From: Mesorhizobium sp.
Lineage (GTDB): Bacteria > Pseudomonadota > Alphaproteobacteria > Rhizobiales > Rhizobiaceae
Direction: 5' to 3'
DNA length: 10,344 nt
NCBI GenBank assembly: GCA_030698645.1
Contig: JAUYMV010000579.1
Coordinates: 1-10,344 of the forward strand
Shown here piece after piece: positions 6,870 through 10,344 of this stretch. Each line of letters opens with the position of its first letter. Positions within the stretch are counted from its first letter, which is position 1. Below the pieces are notes generated by a model. The model was given only the letters and a program-made list of their open reading frames with translations, was not told the origin of the DNA and did not search any database. Position numbers and translations under genes: made by a program.

Positions 6870-8285
6870 ATGCACGCTCCAATCAACGCAACCCGACCGA
6901 GACATCGGCATCACGTCATCGAAGACATATCGACCTCAATGATGAACGCGTCACGCTCCATTCAGAAGTCGATGATTGCCTGTCTATCCCTGTTCTCCTT
7001 GATGTTCGCATTTTCGACCGTGCGGACGCCGCAGGCTGACGGACAGGTGCGCTATCGGACGTTCCTGGACATGTTTTCGGGCGAGGCGGCCGAGTTCAGC
7101 AAATACTCGAACGTGCAGCCGTTTCTGGCAAAGATGGTCGATATCCTGGCGAGGACGATCTATTCCGGCCTTCCGGAACAAGCCATCCCCAGGTATTTTG
7201 AGTTGTCGCTGGTGCTGGCCAGTTCGATCGCTTTCCTGATTGTCGACAAGGACTGGCGTCGTCCGGCCCTCGTCGGCGCACTCCTTCCGCTATCGATGCT
7301 GTCGCATTATCTGGGGCAATTCTACGCCGAGATCACGTCGTCAACCCTCATGGCGCTGGGGTTCTTGCTGTTTCACCGGTCCAGAGGGCCGACGGGGTTG
7401 ATGATCGGCGCTCTTGTCGGCGCGCTGGGCATTGCGAACACCTACGTCCTGATGGGACCGCTTTGCGCGGTCGTCGTACTGGCAGCGTGGCGGCAATGGC
7501 GCGGCCATGACGAAGATGCGCGGCTGCTGCAATTCTTGCTGGCGACCCTTGCAATAGCTGTCACCGCGGTCATGGTTGACCTGCTGGTCAAAGGACAGCT
7601 CTTCGACAATCCCTACGCCGGACCTGGCGAGAATGGATTCAGAACCATTCTACCCTACTCGGGACGCCCAGGTTTCAGCTACCCTGTCCTGCTGGGGCTG
7701 ATCAGCAATATATTCTCCTTCGGAAAAAGCATATTCCTGTTCAACCCATTCCTGATACTGCTCTTTGTGCGAGACTATAAATACAAATCTTACGCTTTGA
7801 CGTTCCTGATAAGCGCTCTGCTCTTATACAGCACGTGGTGGTCCTGGTATGGCGGATTTTCGTTCGGAACGCGGTTCTATATTTTTGCTATCATCCCATC
7901 TGTGATCGTCTTCGTGGACGGACTCTTGAAACCGGCGCGTGATGCCCGGTTTCGCCATCTGGAGCCCGTCGTCCTTCTCTGGGCCATCTGGCTGGCGACC
8001 TGCGGCAAGTATTTCGCCCAGGACGGCATCGCACCGATCTGCGTCGCCAACGATTATGCACTCGAAGCGTTTTGCTGGTACGTTCCGGAGTTCAGTCCGC
8101 TAATCCATCCGGTCGTCAGTCACGGGTTCCTCGGCGCCTTGAGCCATGTATATTGGCTGGACTACATCTATTTCGCAGCCGCGCTCCTGACCGTCTCGGC
8201 GTTTTGGGCATTCAGGTTTGACGGGTTCGCCCGACATGCGCCGATTTCCCAGGTTGAAGGGGGTCGACGGGCACAGGACGACTAG
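6870..8285 (+). CDS. Polytopic membrane protein, GT-C glycosyltransferase-like
   Basis: This frame encodes up to 471 residues with roughly nine to eleven hydrophobic segments. The plan resembles GT-C-fold enzymes, which use lipid-linked sugars on the outer face of the inner membrane. A first membrane helix (about 35-52) is followed by an extracytoplasmic loop with an acidic residue in ADGQVRY (D57). Further on, WWSWYGGFSFGTRF (323-336) resembles the W-GG-FG-R motif of many such proteins. This is a fold-level resemblance only; no donor, acceptor or pathway can be named. The start is uncertain: ATGs at 6870, 6939, 6942 and 6972 are all in frame and none has a good ribosome site. Later starts would place the first helix nearer the N-terminus. 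The middle is unusually AT-rich (about 47% GC by hand count over 7681-7920), which suggests horizontal acquisition. Confidence 0.75.
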   Translation: MHAPINATRPRHRHHVIEDISTSMMNASRSIQKSMIACLSLFSLMFAFSTVRTPQADGQVRYRTFLDMFSGEAAEFSKYSNVQPFLAKMVDILARTIYSGLPEQAIPRYFELSLVLASSIAFLIVDKDWRRPALVGALLPLSMLSHYLGQFYAEITSSTLMALGFLLFHRSRGPTGLMIGALVGALGIANTYVLMGPLCAVVVLAAWRQWRGHDEDARLLQFLLATLAIAVTAVMVDLLVKGQLFDNPYAGPGENGFRTILPYSGRPGFSYPVLLGLISNIFSFGKSIFLFNPFLILLFVRDYKYKSYALTFLISALLLYSTWWSWYGGFSFGTRFYIFAIIPSVIVFVDGLLKPARDARFRHLEPVVLLWAIWLATCGKYFAQDGIAPICVANDYALEAFCWYVPEFSPLIHPVVSHGFLGALSHVYWLDYIYFAAALLTVSAFWAFRFDGFARHAPISQVEGGRRAQDD

Positions 8286-8290
8286 GAAAA

Positions 8291-8321
8291 CTCCTCGTCC
8301 TCTCGCACTTGGAGGAAGGCG
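8291..8321 (+). promoter_or_regulatory. Ribosome site of the AraC gene with upstream anti-SD copies
   Basis: GGAGG at 8311-8315 is six bases before the ATG at 8322. TCCTC occurs twice just upstream (8292-8296 and 8298-8302), and either copy can pair with GAGGA (8312-8316). The whole gap to the preceding gene is only 36 bases. A role in lowering translation is possible, but a 5-bp stem in GC-rich DNA may be chance. Confidence 0.35.
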
Positions 8322-9173
8322 ATGCAGTCAGAACCATCCGAAGCTCCGTCGGCGCTGTTCGAGGCAGACGCGGCCGAGCCCCTGATGCTGCGGCGCCCCT
8401 GTCCGCCGGACTTCGCCGGCCTCGTCACGGATATCGTCGGCTATCGGGAGGGCGGCCAGCGGCTCGATGCATCGGTCGAAATGGCGTCGCTCGTCGTGCC
8501 GCTGGTTATCAGCTTCGGCGGCGCCTTCGAGATCGGACTTGGCCGCGCGCCGACGCCGGACGATCGCTTTGCCAGCTTCACCTCGGGACTTTTTCCGGGC
8601 CACGTGCTGATCAACTCCGACGGAGCCGCGGAATGCATCCAGGTCAACTTCACGCCGACCGGCGCGAGGCGCTTCTTCGGCCTGCCGATGCACGAAATCT
8701 CTAGGCGAATGGTGTCGCTCGATGAACTCGGCGATTCGCGGATCGGAGCGCTCCGGCGGCGGCTCGGCGACGAGCGGTCCTGGCCCCGGCGGCTGGATCT
8801 GGTGATCGATTTCGTCCGGACACGGCTGACAGGAAACCCGACGTCCGACACGGCGGTCCGGTGGGCCTACGAGCGCTTGCTCCGCACCGACGGCAAGATC
8901 CGCATCGCTAGACTGGCGAGCGACATCGGCTGGAGCCGCAAGCACCTCGTTGAGCGATTCCGCGACGAGATCGGCCTCGGCCCGAAATCCGTCGCCCGGA
9001 TCGCGCGCTTCAACGCGGCCCTGGCGCTGGCCCGGCAGGGCGGCGAAGGCTGGGCCGACATCGCGGCGGCCTGCGGCTATGCCGACCAGGCGCATCTGGC
9101 GCGCGAGTTCCGCGAATTTTCCGGCGTCACGCCCGCCGCGGCAAGCCTCGGTCATCCAGCCGCCGCGCGGTAA
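8322..9173 (+). CDS. AraC-family transcriptional regulator with DUF6597-like N-terminal domain
   Basis: This is a cytoplasmic DNA-binding protein of 283 residues. The N-terminal part (about 10-115) looks like the DUF6597 sensor domain often found with AraC DNA-binding regions; its marker is the FTPTGARRFFGLPM segment. The C-terminal AraC domain has two helix-turn-helix units. The first is around 193-216 (IARLASDIGWSRKHLVERF). The second is around 244-263 and contains the family motif GYADQAHLAREF. The protein ends soon after the SGVTP block, as is usual. The start is set by GGAGG six bases upstream. The preceding gene ends 36 bases before, so read-through is possible. The VOC gene starts 69 bases downstream on the same strand and is the likeliest target, by neighbourhood alone. 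The effector is unknown. Confidence 0.9.
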   Translation: MQSEPSEAPSALFEADAAEPLMLRRPCPPDFAGLVTDIVGYREGGQRLDASVEMASLVVPLVISFGGAFEIGLGRAPTPDDRFASFTSGLFPGHVLINSDGAAECIQVNFTPTGARRFFGLPMHEISRRMVSLDELGDSRIGALRRRLGDERSWPRRLDLVIDFVRTRLTGNPTSDTAVRWAYERLLRTDGKIRIARLASDIGWSRKHLVERFRDEIGLGPKSVARIARFNAALALARQGGEGWADIAAACGYADQAHLAREFREFSGVTPAAASLGHPAAAR

Positions 9174-9242
9174 CATTTCTTCAAGATCGGGCGGGCATCG
9201 CGGGGTAGCCTGCGCGAACAAGACCGACGACAGGAGATGGCC

Positions 9243-9656
9243 ATGACCCAGGAAGCCCCACGCCTCTATCCGACCTTCCGTTACCGCGACGCCGCGGCGA
9301 TGATCGACTGGCTCCGCGAAGCCTTCGGTTTTTCGCTCGACGCGAAATTCATGGACGGCGATCATGTCGCCCATGCACAGCTCTCGCTCGGGCCGTCCAT
9401 GATCATGCTGGGCTCGGTGCGCGACGACGCCTATGGTGCGCTGGTCGGCCAGCCGGGCGGCAACGGCGGCAAGTCGGTCTATGTCGCGGTCGACGACGCG
9501 GACGCCGCCTATGCAACCGCCAGGGCAGCCGGCGCGAAGATTCTCGAAGAACTCAACGACCGCGACTATGGCAGCCGCGATTTCATCTGCGCCGACCCGG
9601 AAGGCGTGGTCTGGTGCTTCGGCACCTACCGACCCAAGCCGGGTGAGACAGCGTGA
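9243..9656 (+). CDS. VOC (glyoxalase/bleomycin-resistance/dioxygenase) superfamily protein
   Basis: This is a 137-residue cytoplasmic protein of one VOC module, the beta-alpha-beta-beta-beta repeat of glyoxalase I-like proteins. The first repeat begins with PTFRYRDAAAMIDWLREAFGF (about 10-30) and continues to the HAQLSLG strand. The second covers SVYVAVDDADAAYATARAAGA (about 78-98) and ends with the ADPEGVVWCFGTY strand (117-129). H44 and E120 lie near positions that bind metal in metal-dependent members; the remaining ligands are unclear, so catalysis is not assured. Two ATGs are close together, at 9237 and 9243. AGGAG (9232-9236) touches the first and is six bases from the second, so I use 9243. 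The label 'bleomycin resistance' only names the superfamily; this sub-group resembles the PhnB-like proteins of unknown role. It may share a transcript with the AraC gene. Confidence 0.88.
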   Translation: MTQEAPRLYPTFRYRDAAAMIDWLREAFGFSLDAKFMDGDHVAHAQLSLGPSMIMLGSVRDDAYGALVGQPGGNGGKSVYVAVDDADAAYATARAAGAKILEELNDRDYGSRDFICADPEGVVWCFGTYRPKPGETA

Positions 9657-9681
9657 GCGCAGTCGACGGCAAGCCTTAGCG

Positions 9682-10344
9682 CTAACGCGCGGCGGCGAAG
9701 AGCGCGTCGCAGTCGAGATGGGTTTCCAGATGCGCGGCGATGGCGTCGAGCGCCTGCTCGACGCCGGCGCGATAGTCGACGCTCCCGGCTTGGACGCCGA
9801 GGCTTTCGAGAAACGCCCTGCGGAACGCATCGGCGCCGAACAGCCCGTGCAGGTAGACGCCCATCACCTTGCCGTCGGCCGAGATTGCCCCGTCGGCGAT
9901 ACCGTCGATGGTGACCACGGGCCGCCGGCAATCCGGTCCGGTCGTGCGGCCGAGATGGATCTCGTAGCCTGTGAGGTCCAATCCGAACGCCACCGAGCGC
10001 GCGACGACATTGCGCACCTGCTTTTCCGGCGCCATCACGGTCTCGGTGTCGAGCAAGCCGAGACCTTCTGCTTCCAGGGCGGTGCCGTCGAGGCCCAGCG
10101 GATCGGACACGCGGCGCCCGAGCATCTGGTAGCCGCCGCACAGGCCGACGATATGCCCGCCGCGCCTGCGGTGTGCGATGAGGTCGCGCTCCCAGCCGTT
10201 GGCCCGGAAGGCGGCGAGATCGGCGATGGTGGATTTCGAGCCGGGGATGACGACCAGTCCGGCATCGTCGGGAAGCGGCCGACCGGGAGGCACGAAGACG
10301 ATTTCGACCTCGGGCTCGGCGCGCAACGGGTCGAGATCGTCGAA
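9682..10344 (-). CDS. cobQ: Cobyric acid synthase CobQ, C-terminal part (5' end outside window)
   Basis: CobQ uses glutamine and ATP to amidate the b, d, e and g side chains of adenosylcobyrinic acid a,c-diamide in cobalamin biosynthesis. Only the last 220 residues are present, out of roughly 480 in the whole enzyme. The fragment opens with FDDLDPLRAEPEV, a strongly conserved junction of the synthetase and amidotransferase domains. The glutamine amidotransferase domain follows: VVIPGSKSTIADL, then GLCGGYQMLG, whose cysteine (codon at 10138-10140) is the expected glutaminase nucleophile position, then GYEIHLGRT and GVYLHGLF, the latter with a catalytic-type histidine. The reading frame is open through the right edge, so the gene continues there. 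The stop TAG is followed two codons later by TAA. It converges on the VOC gene with a 25-base gap that has no clear terminator. Confidence 0.94.
   Translation of the reverse strand, partial: FDDLDPLRAEPEVEIVFVPPGRPLPDDAGLVVIPGSKSTIADLAAFRANGWERDLIAHRRRGGHIVGLCGGYQMLGRRVSDPLGLDGTALEAEGLGLLDTETVMAPEKQVRNVVARSVAFGLDLTGYEIHLGRTTGPDCRRPVVTIDGIADGAISADGKVMGVYLHGLFGADAFRRAFLESLGVQAGSVDYRAGVEQALDAIAAHLETHLDCDALFAAAR

Noticed and set aside
9243..9656. VOC gene as an antibiotic (bleomycin) resistance gene
   Set aside because: The superfamily name covers many functions. Nothing in the sequence or neighbours points to drug binding.
9676..9685. Perfect palindrome TTAGCGCTAA at the end of cobQ as a terminator or operator
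   Set aside because: It has only a 10-bp span with no room for a loop and no T-tract, and it consists largely of the tandem stop codons of cobQ.
8328..9830. A 500-codon open frame on the - strand opposite the AraC and VOC genes
   Set aside because: It spans two clear + strand genes and the end of cobQ, and its translation has no family features.

Overview
The window is GC-rich chromosomal DNA, apparently from an alphaproteobacterium of the Rhizobiales, most like Mesorhizobium and its relatives. Three things suggest this: the family composition (peptide-type ABC operon, TerB-like, TSUP, DUF6597-type AraC and cobyric acid synthase genes), the dense use of GGAG-type ribosome sites, and a RIME-like palindromic repeat of a kind known from rhizobial genomes. 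The assignment comes from reading the sequence and was not tested by a search.

Layout. Bases 114-5170 hold a complete four-gene ABC importer operon of the peptide/nickel (Dpp/Opp) class on the + strand: a secreted solute-binding protein, two inner-membrane permeases, and one polypeptide carrying both ATPase domains. The last three genes are translationally coupled by stop/start overlaps (ATGA at 2688, TTGA at 3545). A 124-bp nested palindromic repeat (1605-1728) separates the binding-protein gene from the rest and could set the high binding-protein to permease ratio such systems need.

Bases 5216-6542 hold a TerB-like gene on the - strand, facing the ABC operon tail to tail, and a divergently transcribed TSUP (TauE/SafE, YfcA-like) membrane transporter. 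Two short palindromes lie in the gap between them. A 56-codon membrane-protein gene (6630-6800) follows and is closed by a strong intrinsic terminator (6819-6848).

Bases 6870-8285 encode a large polytopic membrane protein that resembles GT-C-fold glycosyltransferases. Its central part is clearly poorer in GC than its neighbours, which suggests separate ancestry. It is followed closely by an AraC-family regulator (8322-9173) and a VOC/glyoxalase-superfamily protein (9243-9656). The regulator may control the VOC gene. On the - strand, entering from the right edge, is the 3' part of cobQ (cobyric acid synthase, 9682-10344), which carries the glutamine amidotransferase domain.

I see no tRNA, rRNA, CRISPR array, transposase or phage gene. 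Most of the window is ordinary. The points that most deserve a second look are the repeat inside the transporter operon, the compositionally odd GT-C-like gene, the 56-aa membrane protein and its control region, and several places where a Shine-Dalgarno sequence can pair with an upstream anti-SD copy.
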